Part shown: in pieces, positions 20,301 to 27,617 of the stretch | How positions within the stretch are numbered: the first letter of the stretch is position 1 | Layout: every line of letters begins with the position of its first letter | From: Rhodospirillaceae bacterium | Lineage (GTDB): Bacteria > Pseudomonadota > Alphaproteobacteria > Bin65 | Length of the DNA: 64,000 nt | Direction: 5' to 3' | Assembly: GCA_011523655.1 (NCBI GenBank) | Contig: WTGH01000034.1 | Span: 1-64,000, forward strand | Notes under the pieces: generated by a model | Told to the model about the DNA's origin: nothing | What the model saw: only the letters and a program-made list of their open reading frames with translations | The model's database searches: none | Position numbers and translations under genes: made by a program

Positions 20301-20641
20301 GCGTCGATGCGGATGCCGGCGCGGAAGGGCGCCTGAAAGAGATTGGGGTCCGTCGCCGTCACGCAATTCCACGACAGCGTGCGGAGATACGCTGCGAACA
20401 GCGCCGGATCGTCGAAGCCCCTGTCGGCCACGGCGGACCAGCCGTCGTCCTCGAGGATGCGGGCGTCTAGTTCGTGCTCCCACAACACCGACAGCGGCTC
20501 GCCCTGCGCGTCGTCGTCAAGGCAGGACAGATCCACAAGCATGGATTCGTCGGGCGACGGAGGCGGCGTCACGTTCTCGACGAGGTAACGGCGTTGGCGG
20601 ACCAGAGCGATGCGGCCGGCTTCGGGAGCGAGCGTCGTCAT
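17327..20641 (-). CDS. drmD: DISARM SNF2-like helicase DrmD
   Basis: A 1104-residue SNF2/RapA-like superfamily 2 ATPase, the hallmark of class 1 DISARM. Motifs: Walker A in ADDVGLGKTIEAGL; DEAH box in LLILDEAHN; LFLSATPHNGHSNSF; LIFTEYQDTRLWLE starting the second lobe; ATDAAREGLNL; and motif VI in NPSRLDQRNGRIDRK. The C-terminal third is charged and predicted to be coiled (REEVDSLRTRLERSR). The start at MTTLAPEAG (ATG 20639-20641) overlaps the preceding abiEii-like stop as ATGA, and 13 possible upstream codons are ignored on that basis. The gene lies 3 nt ahead of drmMI. Confidence 0.92.
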   Translation of the reverse strand: MTTLAPEAGRIALVRQRRYLVENVTPPPSPDESMLVDLSCLDDDAQGEPLSVLWEHELDARILEDDGWSAVADRGFDDPALFAAYLRTLSWNCVTATDPNLFQAPFRAGIRIDAYQLDPLRKALRLPRVNLFIADDVGLGKTIEAGLIARELLLRRRIDRIVVACPPAMLDQWQDEMEARFGLTFTILDRAYVTRMRRERGFSVNPWTTHSRFLVSHRLLVDETYASGLRDWLGEFAPQTLLILDEAHNAAPASGARYAIDSQITRAIRDIAPRFEHRLFLSATPHNGHSNSFSALLEILDPQRFCRGVRVLKGQLDEVLVRRLKSDIRALEGGFPKRSVVPVNIEGLPPDAPELVLPRMLDAYRLEREKRLKDETRSKQAAGALVIGGLQKRLLSSIEAFAKTLAVHRKSVKRALERATEAIEVSAELQADLERLTVGDEPSDGSVDTTDHNGGIDAESDVSDDPERPDPSELDFAELMTAATAASTDSRRAETRSALVRELALVDEMREIAEANRYGADPRVHRIVEWIDANMCSVDSVSGAVPPQWNDRRLLIFTEYQDTRLWLERCLNEAIVHSDKARERIATFTGTTSRQRREDIKHAFNAEPGDHPLRILIATDAAREGLNLQRHCRDLFHFDLPWNPSRLDQRNGRIDRKLQPADEVFCRYFVFDQRPEDSVLRVLVDKVERIREELGSAAKVLEARVARTIGKEGMRREGIDALAASIRDLSAGERRRTVEDELEDARLRQDKLREEVDSLRTRLERSRTHIGLTAPQFRQTLSMSLRLAGAPAIAEANGQQTREPDTPRRFVFPAGDHALASDPGWTAALDSLRARRRRGESFGEWRRRAVIRPVSFEDTGRLGENAVHLHLEHRVARRLLGRFTAQGLIHHDLSKACLAVAPDAIPRVLLLGRLAVYGPRAARLHEEIVPVTARWIDPVRRQGPLTPYGRAGEQTTLASLQTALDEAGRHSVADPVWTRLAASAQTDIADLLPHLEGRASEFAEIARKRLAERSKTEKHSMVELLERQKKRIAEAAGKDDGQMMFDFDEAERRQREADRRAWTRRLEAIETELETEPARIADAYRVRAVRVDPLGLVYLWPRTG

Positions 20642-21660
20642 GCCTTCGTCTCGTTGGCCCGGACCTCGATCAGGGCGCACCGTTCCATCAACCTATCGAA
20701 CGATTCGCTATCGTCGAGCAGCATGCCGTCGGCCAGCATTCGCGCGTAATCGTCGGCGAGAACGGCATGTGCGGCACCTGAGGGAATCAATTGCAGGGCA
20801 CCCGAGACCGCGGCTTCATAGTCGATCCGCTCGCCGCGGGCATCGTTTTCCGGGAAGAACATGGCCTTGTGGCGGGCAACCGACAGGGCGACGGCACGGT
20901 CGGCGAGAGCCACGGCCCCGATCCCCGCCTCGTCGAGGCGTGCAAGATCGTGCCAGTGCCTCGACAGACGCTCGCCGCGGCGCCGTTCCTGTCGGCAGAA
21001 GACGTGGATGGCCGTCGCCTTCTCCCAGAACGTCCGCTCAGCCAACATGACCGTCGGCTGCGCCTCGGGAAACACCAGCTCTAAGACCCAGGCCGCCGCG
21101 TCGCACACAACGCGCCGGCTCGCGTGCGGCTCGCCTGTCGATCGCGCGCCGAATTCGACTATGACTTCCGGGCGAACGAAACCGCTTTCCTCGAAGAGCG
21201 GTTTGTAACCGATGTAGAGCCGATCCGAATCCGCTCTGACTCGTGCCGCGAATCCGGTGCGGGAGAGCCCTTCTTCGACTATCGGGCAGGCCTGGTCCCG
21301 GACCCATTCGGCAAGACGGGCGCGGATGGCTCGCGTCCAACGCTTCTCCTGACTGCGTGAGGGTGGTAGCGCCTCGTCCCCGAAACCGGAAACGAGGTCG
21401 GGTGCGAAGGCACGGATATCGTAGGTTATATCAATGTCTTCCGAGAAACGCCGTATCGCACGCCATGCCTTCGACAGCGACGTGCCGCCCTTGAAGGTCA
21501 AGTGCCCGGCGAATGGAGCATCGAAGAGGGTGCCGAGCGTCGCGACAACCCAGACATCCTTTTCCAAAAGGTGCGCCTTGTGGCTGCTGTTCCGCTCCAC
21601 CACCTCCAGTGCATCGCGCCTGTCGTCGGGCGAGATGTCCTGAAATCGCGCCTCAGGCAT
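20638..21660 (-). CDS. AbiEii-type nucleotidyltransferase (toxin family)
   Basis: A 340-residue member of the AbiEii/AbiGii nucleotidyltransferase family, the toxin half of type IV toxin-antitoxin and abortive-infection systems. The key box reads FKGGTSLSKAWRAIRRFSEDIDITYD, holding the GG(T)S loop and a DxD-type metal site. The family-typical FWEKATAIHVFCRQERRRGE and SRHWHDLARL follow. Known members transfer nucleotides to RNA such as tRNA acceptor ends. It overlaps the antitoxin-like gene by 8 nt and drmD by 4 nt, so it is part of the same transcript as DISARM. Confidence 0.88.
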   Translation of the reverse strand: MPEARFQDISPDDRRDALEVVERNSSHKAHLLEKDVWVVATLGTLFDAPFAGHLTFKGGTSLSKAWRAIRRFSEDIDITYDIRAFAPDLVSGFGDEALPPSRSQEKRWTRAIRARLAEWVRDQACPIVEEGLSRTGFAARVRADSDRLYIGYKPLFEESGFVRPEVIVEFGARSTGEPHASRRVVCDAAAWVLELVFPEAQPTVMLAERTFWEKATAIHVFCRQERRRGERLSRHWHDLARLDEAGIGAVALADRAVALSVARHKAMFFPENDARGERIDYEAAVSGALQLIPSGAAHAVLADDYARMLADGMLLDDSESFDRLMERCALIEVRANETKA

Positions 21661-22249
21661 GCGCGAGGCAGGCGCTCACCGGCTCCGCCATCCAGATAGG
21701 CATTACTGCCCGCGCAGCCGCAAGCTCGTCCCGATCTTCTTCTGAGAGCGTCGGCAGAATCGCTTCGAGGCCGTCCTCGACCTCTTCTGGACCGAGCCAT
21801 GCCAGGGCGCGGATGACGTCTCCTGCCTTACGGTGTGGCGCCGCCAGCTGCCAGCGGGGAGCGTGGCGCAATTCGACGATGGACGAACCGAAGTGCAGCC
21901 TGCGACTGGGACCGGACGTGAGATAGACGGCGCGCACCGGATTTTGCGTGGTTAGGCCCAGGCAGTTTGCCGCCGCGCCGCCGCACGGCACGACGGTCTC
22001 GCCCCACATCTTGGCAAGTGCGGCAACCACTTTGGCGACCCGCGGCGCCCGAGAACCGAAGCGGGTCTCGATGGGGCGCATGTAGACACCTTGGCAAATC
22101 CGCATGAGAGCACCGGATCGCGCGAGGCGCGACAAAGCCTGATCGACCGCGGCTCGCTTGCCGAGGTGAAGCAGCGCAGCCGGACACAGCGGCGTCGCCT
22201 CCGGAAGGGCCTCTGCATGCTCCATGATGCGACGGGAAAGCCCGCGCAT
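21653..22249 (-). CDS. AbiEi-type/DUF6088 regulator (antitoxin family)
   Basis: A 198-residue protein with an N-terminal winged-helix region (AAVDQALSRLARSGALMRICQGVYMRP) and the C-terminal AbiEi-like sheet (RAVYLTSGPSRRLHFGSSIVELRHAPRW). Antitoxins of this type repress their own promoter and neutralise the paired nucleotidyltransferase. ATG 22247-22249 has a good ribosome site (GGGAGAGA, about 6 nt upstream); the longer TTG start would overlap that site. It is the first gene of the nine-gene defence operon, so autoregulation could set the expression of the whole DISARM unit. That is inference. Confidence 0.82.
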   Translation of the reverse strand: MRGLSRRIMEHAEALPEATPLCPAALLHLGKRAAVDQALSRLARSGALMRICQGVYMRPIETRFGSRAPRVAKVVAALAKMWGETVVPCGGAAANCLGLTTQNPVRAVYLTSGPSRRLHFGSSIVELRHAPRWQLAAPHRKAGDVIRALAWLGPEEVEDGLEAILPTLSEEDRDELAAARAVMPIWMAEPVSACLAHA

Positions 22250-22330
22250 GATCGTCTCTCCCAACTCAATTTGTCAGAAATCTAGTGGCAAGACTATCGT
22301 TATACAACACTGAAGCAAATCAATTCCTGC
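22250..22330 (-). promoter_or_regulatory. Probable promoter region of the defence operon
   Basis: The AT-rich 80 bases before the abiEi-like gene should hold the operon promoter, because no gene precedes it on this strand. A TATAAC hexamer (about 22298-22303, minus strand) is a possible -10, but no matching -35 at 17 nt is convincing. This is placement by context. Confidence 0.3.
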
Positions 22331-22610
22331 TTCGTTCGGGCGGATAGCGTCATTCAGGACATCTTTTCGCTCATCTCTCGCTCCGTGGTCGTCATCTGCG
22401 ACTTCTCCGCCAGCCACCCAAGCGTCCACTACAAGAACGTCATCGCACATACCCAAACCCGGCCCGTCATCTCGCAAACCAAAGTGCAGGAGCATGTCAC
22501 ATTCGACTAGCGCCAATACCGATTCCTCACTACCTAACAATCACGAGGCACAGCAGGCTCTTGAACCGAAGCTCGGAAGCCTTCTGCGCAGACTCTTCCA
22601 CAGGCCCTGA
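22285..22610 (+). pseudogene. Remnant of a TIR-like or nucleoside-deoxyribosyltransferase-like gene
   Basis: The plus strand reads INSCFVRADSVIQDIFSLI, then SVVVICDFSASHPSVHY, IAHTQTRPVI and VTFD, then a TAG. Past one more frame change it reads PNNHEAQQALEPKLGSLLRRLF before a TGA at 22608. This matches the order of the common C-terminal pattern RADDI, I..ADIVIADLTGRNPNVFYE, GIAHALGKPVI and DIPFDL seen in deoxyribosyltransferase-like and TIR-like defence proteins. The gene has lost its N-terminal part, carries an internal stop and at least one frameshift, and is too short for function. It lies directly upstream of, and divergent to, the defence operon. Confidence 0.55.
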
Positions 22611-22771
22611 CCCCGACCCGGCGGGCATATCCCTAACTCTCGTCGAGTGAGCCCTGGCTACCGTGGCCCTTCACTTCGAAGCACCACCTAAGACCTGTTT
22701 ACACTTGTTCCCGCTTTGTGCTACAACTCGAATCCTAATTGACCACGTCGCTAGAACACGAGACGAAGTGA

Positions 22772-23896
22772 ATGACCCAAAGGTTTTTTGAGGAACGCCA
22801 AGAGCAGTCCGAAGCCAAGGCGCGGATCGTATCGAAGTACTTTTCGGCATGGGCACAGGTCATCATGCCCTCTGCAAAGCAGAACGGGGGCAAGATCGCC
22901 TATATTGACCTCTATGCCGGCCCAGGACGTTACAAGGACGGCGCCGCCTCGACGCCACTTTTGGTTCTCCAGACTGCGATAAACCATCCTCAGATGGCTC
23001 AAATGCTTGTTTCATACTTTAACGATGCTGAAATCAATAACATTAGGACATTGGAATCGGAAATTCATAAACTCCCTAATATTGAACGCTTGAAGCACTT
23101 TCCCATAATCAATTGTGGAGAAATTGACGGCGAAGCTGAGCAGTTTTTTGTTCAAACAAGATTGGTTCCTACTTTTTCATTTGTTGACCCTTTCGGCTAC
23201 AAAGGACTTTCATTGAAAATCGTTAAGGGTGTGATAAAGGACTGGGGTTGCGACTGCATATTCTTTTTCAACTATAACCGTATTAATGCTGGAATCACCA
23301 ATGACTATGTTTCTTCCCATATCAACGCTTTATTTGGCAGAACCCGTGCCAATGAACTACGGTGTACACTGCCAGGCCGCCCTCCTCAATTCAGAGAAGC
23401 CGCGATTCTAGAGGCACTTGCACAGGAAATTAAGGAACTTGGCGGCCGATATGTGTTACCATTTACGTTCAAGAATAACTCTGGTACCCGGACATCGCAT
23501 AAGCTTATTTTCGTTTCGAAGAGCTTCAAGGGTTATGAAATCATGAAGGAAATCATGGCCAAAGAAAGCTCCTCAGAGGATGAAGGCGTGCCTTCCTTCA
23601 CTTATTGCCCTGCTGAAGCTTCAATGCCGCTCCTGTTTTCCTTAACCCAACCAATTGCGCACCTTAGAAGAAGCCTTCCGCATGTCTTTGCCGGACGAGA
23701 GCTGACTTTTAAAGAAATTTATGAAGCTCACAGCGTCGATACACCATATGTGAAAAAAAACTATCGCGAGGTTCTCAAGCAGCTCGAGACCGAACGCATC
23801 GTGTCTGCTCGGTCGACGACAGGTAAGCGACGATCCTTCACTTACCCTAGCCATGTTCGCGTAACATTCACTGAGAGCAAGGTGCATGGCAAATAG
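22772..23896 (+). CDS. tcmP: Three-Cys-motif partner protein TcmP
   Basis: A 374-residue protein of the TcmP family, named for its pairing with a three-cysteine protein. Typical pieces are the N-terminal KYFSAWAQVIMPSA, the YIDLYAGPGRY box with a methyltransferase-like glycine loop, the FVDPFGYKGLS strand, and FFFNYNRINAG. The C-terminal winged-helix-like part has FKEIYEAHSVDTPYVKKNYREVLKQLE. The biochemical role of the family is not established. It overlaps the next gene by 11 nt, supporting co-expression, and both are AT-richer than the chromosomal genes. A defence role is plausible from the surroundings but unproven. Confidence 0.85.
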   Translation: MTQRFFEERQEQSEAKARIVSKYFSAWAQVIMPSAKQNGGKIAYIDLYAGPGRYKDGAASTPLLVLQTAINHPQMAQMLVSYFNDAEINNIRTLESEIHKLPNIERLKHFPIINCGEIDGEAEQFFVQTRLVPTFSFVDPFGYKGLSLKIVKGVIKDWGCDCIFFFNYNRINAGITNDYVSSHINALFGRTRANELRCTLPGRPPQFREAAILEALAQEIKELGGRYVLPFTFKNNSGTRTSHKLIFVSKSFKGYEIMKEIMAKESSSEDEGVPSFTYCPAEASMPLLFSLTQPIAHLRRSLPHVFAGRELTFKEIYEAHSVDTPYVKKNYREVLKQLETERIVSARSTTGKRRSFTYPSHVRVTFTESKVHGK

Positions 23897-24680
23897 CTCA
23901 TCAATTGAATGGACGGAAGCTACCTGGAATCCAGTGGTGGGCTGCTCCGTCCTATCGCCAGGTTGTACCAACTGCTATGCCATGCGCATGGCTCATCGCC
24001 TGACGGCAATGGGACAAGAGAAGTATGCGGGGACAACCCGCATATCGGCGGGACGACCAAAATGGAATGGAACTGTACGCGTCGACGACAATAGTATTGA
24101 CTTGCCGCGGAGTTGGAAAACTGGACGAATGATATTCGTAAACTCAATGTCCGATCTGTTCCACCACGAGGTACCTTTGGAAGCCGTGCAGCGAATTTTC
24201 GCAACAATGCGCGAGACGCCGAGACACACTTACCAAATCCTGACAAAACGATCCGAACGACTGGAGATACTATCGCCCAGTATTAGTTGGCCCGAAAATG
24301 TATGGATGGGTGTTAGTGTAGAAAATGCAGATTACTTGTACCGGGTTAACAATCTAAGGAATTGCGGCGCGCGCACTAAATTCCTTAGTCTTGAACCGCT
24401 ACTGGGCCCACTTCGGAATATGGACCTCTCGGGCATCCATTGGGTAATCGCCGGCGGCGAGAGCGGACCTGGGGCACGCCCGCTCCGCCCTGCTTGGGTT
24501 AGGACTATTCGCGACCAATGTGTTAGGGCGGGCATTGCGTTTCACTTCAAACAATGGGGCGGCCATATCAAGAAGAAAGCTGGTCGTACCTTGGACGGCC
24601 GAACATGGGATGAGTTTCCGCGGCAAGCCCAATCGGATGTTGAAGATCATCTTCGTCCCTCAATTTTGGCACGGGCCTAA
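23886..24680 (+). CDS. DUF5131 (phage Gp37/Gp68-type) three-cysteine protein
   Basis: A 264-residue protein of the DUF5131/Gp37-Gp68 family. The N-terminal WNPVVGCSVLSPGCTNCYA gives the three-cysteine signature resembling a radical-SAM-like iron-sulphur site. Family-typical segments follow: IFVNSMSDLFH, TYQILTKRSERL, WMGVSVEN, FLSLEPLLGPL and WVIAGGESGPGARP, and near the end FHFKQWGG. It is the usual partner of TcmP and overlaps tcmP here. The reaction is not known; an RNA or nucleotide modification is a common guess. The gene looks intact. Confidence 0.88.
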   Translation: MANSSSIEWTEATWNPVVGCSVLSPGCTNCYAMRMAHRLTAMGQEKYAGTTRISAGRPKWNGTVRVDDNSIDLPRSWKTGRMIFVNSMSDLFHHEVPLEAVQRIFATMRETPRHTYQILTKRSERLEILSPSISWPENVWMGVSVENADYLYRVNNLRNCGARTKFLSLEPLLGPLRNMDLSGIHWVIAGGESGPGARPLRPAWVRTIRDQCVRAGIAFHFKQWGGHIKKKAGRTLDGRTWDEFPRQAQSDVEDHLRPSILARA

Positions 24681-24960
24681 TGTTCAACGTTTTACCACAA
24701 GAGCCCCAAAGTCTACAGAATGTGTCCGCTTCCAAACAGATAGAGCCGTGTGAGTGACCGCTGCCCACTGTTACTTAAGCAACTATTGACGGAACGCGCA
24801 TTTCAATGTCGCAGAACACCTAATTCTTGAGTCTTGTAATAGTCGATGCCTCCCTTGCCCAACCTCGCTTCCTTGATTTTAAGCAACATTCCAGCCTGCC
24901 AAGACCTCCAACGTCATTCGCGTTTTCGGATTGCAAATCGTAGAGAGCCTTGCTTGTTTC

Positions 24961-25929
24961 CTAGGGATAAGCATACTCGGGTAACAAAACCCGCCCGGCT
25001 GTTGCATGCCAGCGCATCATTGTACTTCGCATTCCTGAGGATGTTGCACTGAGCTCGATTAAACAAGTCAAGCGCTTTAACGATCCTATGTCAGCTGCTA
25101 GCCAGCTCGCCACTGATCGACTTTTCCACGTCAGACCTGCCGGTAACATTGTCATAATGTTCCGCACTGGGGTTCTTCCTTGGCTATTCATAGCAGTTGC
25201 CACCTCACATAACGTACCGGCACCAAGGTCACAGATGGCAACCAGATCTTCCAGAGACATTGAACCGTCATCCGATTGAGTCGTTCCGCAGCGAAGATTT
25301 CGTAAGTCATGACCAATCGAATTAGATAAGACATGTGTCAGAATTTTGGTTAGCTGAGTCAATTGTCTTACATTTGCTGCCACTTCGTCCTTGTCGATAA
25401 TCCAAAGTATGTTTTGCCCAAGAGACGAAAAACCGGACAATAGGAACGCGCTGAAATGCACAATGCGGAGTAACTCCTCGCGAACATTGGGCTTCCAAAT
25501 CTTTAGCAGCTCCTCGACGTCATCAGTTCGGTCAGTACTTCTAAACGCTGAGCCGCCTGCTTTAGAAATTGCAAAAAGCACCAGCCAACCATCAATCTCG
25601 TCTGCTAGTTGTAGAAACGGCAGAAGAGCTCTGTGGCGAAACTTATCATTCATGGATTTAAATGCCATCCGGCGCCTATTCGGCATTACAGCTTGGCGAA
25701 AAATTCTCTGACCATGGAGCCAGCGTTCATTTCGATCAAGGTCGAATACCAGAAATGCATAAGTGTCAAAATATTGACCCTTGTGCCGGCCGCCAAAATC
25801 GGCAACCATCATAATCGTTTCTCCGCGCGGATGAGCTACGGGAAATCCGGAAGAGTTGGCCAGAGCCCTCATCTCGAAGGACTCTGCAAGCAATTGACCA
25901 ACCCCGGCTCTTGAGAACGCTATCGGCAT
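24961..25929 (-). CDS. Hypothetical protein, possibly RNase H-fold-like
   Basis: A 322-residue soluble protein without a family I can name. Early residues read MMVADFGGRHKGQYFDTYAFLVFDL. Next comes RMAFKSMNDKFRHRALLPFLQLADEIDGWLVLFAISK, and later QNILWIIDKDEVAAN, LRNLRCGTTQSDDGS and LEDLVAICDLGAG. Acidic residues spaced along alternating strands recall DUF3800-like RNase H folds, but this is a weak resemblance. The lower GC content matches the tcmP region. The start at ATG 25927-25929 is the only early one. It is convergent with the DUF5131 gene, 280 nt apart. Confidence 0.6.
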   Translation of the reverse strand: MPIAFSRAGVGQLLAESFEMRALANSSGFPVAHPRGETIMMVADFGGRHKGQYFDTYAFLVFDLDRNERWLHGQRIFRQAVMPNRRRMAFKSMNDKFRHRALLPFLQLADEIDGWLVLFAISKAGGSAFRSTDRTDDVEELLKIWKPNVREELLRIVHFSAFLLSGFSSLGQNILWIIDKDEVAANVRQLTQLTKILTHVLSNSIGHDLRNLRCGTTQSDDGSMSLEDLVAICDLGAGTLCEVATAMNSQGRTPVRNIMTMLPAGLTWKSRSVASWLAADIGSLKRLTCLIELSATSSGMRSTMMRWHATAGRVLLPEYAYP

Positions 25930-26931
25930 AATGCAATTTTACCCGGTCCAGTCAGATACAAATCTCCCAATTATTCATGAACTCACATTACTAACATTGC
26001 TCGGACTTAATCCTCTTGTTGGATCGAAGGTTCACTCATTCAAACTCGACTTGCATGCACATTCGGAGCGATACTCCAGCCTATCGAAGCTGCTGAAACT
26101 TGAACAGTCACAATCTGCGCCATCTTTCACTCATGACAATGCCTGGGCCACCACTATCGCGCCTCTCAGGCAACCAGATTTCCTCTAATACGATCCACCG
26201 TCCAATTGGCCCTCCGGCAAACCTGCAAGTGCCGGGTCCCGCTGCCTTTTCGGATCAGCGGTGCGGAAGCGCCGGCAAGGTCGGTCATTGTATCGAACTC
26301 GACCGGAGTCCAAGACTGAGTCATCTGTGGCTTCCATCGTCGTAATCGAGGGAGGTCCGAGGCTCGTAGGCATTTCGTAATCTTCGACCCGCATTGCGCG
26401 GGAACGCGCATCAAATTGCCCCCTGAAGTGCGTATCTGCGGGTTTCGTCGCGTGGCTTGCTGCCGTTCCGGAGAATTCGGCGGAACACTAGGTCCAGCCT
26501 CGATTCCGGCCCTCGCCCGGTAAGGCCGGCGCGCGCTCCCGTCATCGCGCCGCAACCGGTCGGATTCAATGCCCCGGGCATCGCAGTCCTGGTTTGACGT
26601 TGTCCCATCTGACGGCCCGTCCGCTGACCCTCGCGTCACGCCGCGGTGATAGCATGTCCGGCGGTCGTCTGCGAGACCCGGAGGGCACTCTCGCTCGCCG
26701 GTGTCCGCAACCGTCGACATCCGCCTTTCGGTGCCCTCGGTCTCGCCGCGATGGGCCTGGACCGGACCGACCCCTCACCCGCGTGCCCGAAAGATCGGCC
26801 GAGAGCGCCGCTCCCTGCAGAAACCTCTGGATTTTCCCCACTTTCCGCCGCCGGAGTGTCGTCGTAATCTTCCTTCCCCGTTTGGCCAGATAGCGGCCCA
26901 CACGCGACCCTGCGGCGGGCCTCCAAGGTCG
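25930..26931. other. One kilobase without a supported gene
   Basis: The left part is AT-richer like its neighbours and the right part (from about 26400) is GC-rich. Open frames here lack recognisable domains and look like chance frames. The composition switch near 26.2-26.4 kb probably marks a junction between two insertions. No terminal repeat was recognised. Confidence 0.45.
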
Positions 26932-27555
26932 GTGCAGCTTCGCTACGAGACCGGTCTTACCGGCGAGGAGTATGTCAGGGCCGAGGCGTGGCGCGATGCA
27001 AGGCTGGAGCGCTGCCCGAATCACCCGGACGGCGGATGTTCGCTGTCAAGCCACGGCACCTACTCGCGAAAGACGCCGCGCGGCGCGAAGATCGCTCGCT
27101 GGTATTGCCGCGAGAGCCGCACGACCTTCAACCTGCTGCCCGACTGCCTGGCGGCGCGGCTGCCGGGAACCCTCGACGCGCTGGAAACCGTCGTCGCCCA
27201 TGCCGAACGCACGCGGAGCCTGACGGCGACGGCAAGGGCGCTGCGCTCCGACGCTGTCGAAATTCCCGGCGCCATACGCTGGGTCCGGCGCCGGGTCCGT
27301 CTCGTTCGCCGCCTCCTGACCTCCGTCGCCGAACTGCTGCCCGAACGGTTCGCACTCGGCATCGCCGGGCTCGGTCCGCTTCGAGCACATCTCGACACCG
27401 GCAGGGCGCTGGTGGAGCTGCGCCGTCTGCTCGCGCCGCACCTGTCCGTGCTGCCGACGCCGCTCGGCTTTCGCCGGCATCGTGACCGGGTCTCCGAACA
27501 CCCTTCCGGATTCCAACACAAGATGGGCCATGACCCGCCGCCTTCCGGCGCTTAG
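26932..27555 (+). CDS. Zinc-ribbon/HTH-like protein of a recombinase cassette
   Basis: A 207-residue protein beginning at a GTG. The N-terminal part has CPNHPDGGC, HGTYSRKTP and ARWYCRESRTTFNLLPDC, resembling the zinc-ribbon and helix-turn-helix start of transposon proteins (DUF6431-like, from memory). The rest is arginine- and leucine-rich (VRRRVRLVRRLLTSVAELLPERF), suggesting a helical DNA-binding domain. It precedes two serine-recombinase-like genes on the same strand and likely belongs to the same element. The start was chosen because VQLRYETGLTGEEYVR opens the conserved part; the frame upstream is open but uninformative. Confidence 0.55.
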   Translation: MQLRYETGLTGEEYVRAEAWRDARLERCPNHPDGGCSLSSHGTYSRKTPRGAKIARWYCRESRTTFNLLPDCLAARLPGTLDALETVVAHAERTRSLTATARALRSDAVEIPGAIRWVRRRVRLVRRLLTSVAELLPERFALGIAGLGPLRAHLDTGRALVELRRLLAPHLSVLPTPLGFRRHRDRVSEHPSGFQHKMGHDPPPSGA

Positions 27556-27617
27556 CGTCCGAGTCCCTGCGGATCGAACCGCAGGAATACGGGCAGGACC
27601 GGAATGTGGGGCAAGAC

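Noticed and set aside
22274-22540. 88-codon minus-strand frame upstream of the defence operon
   Set aside because: It is the antisense of the TIR/deoxyribosyltransferase-like remnant, whose plus-strand motifs are better supported.
26166-27024. Several 65-185-codon frames before the recombinase cassette
   Set aside because: Overlapping frames on both strands without recognisable motifs or ribosome sites.
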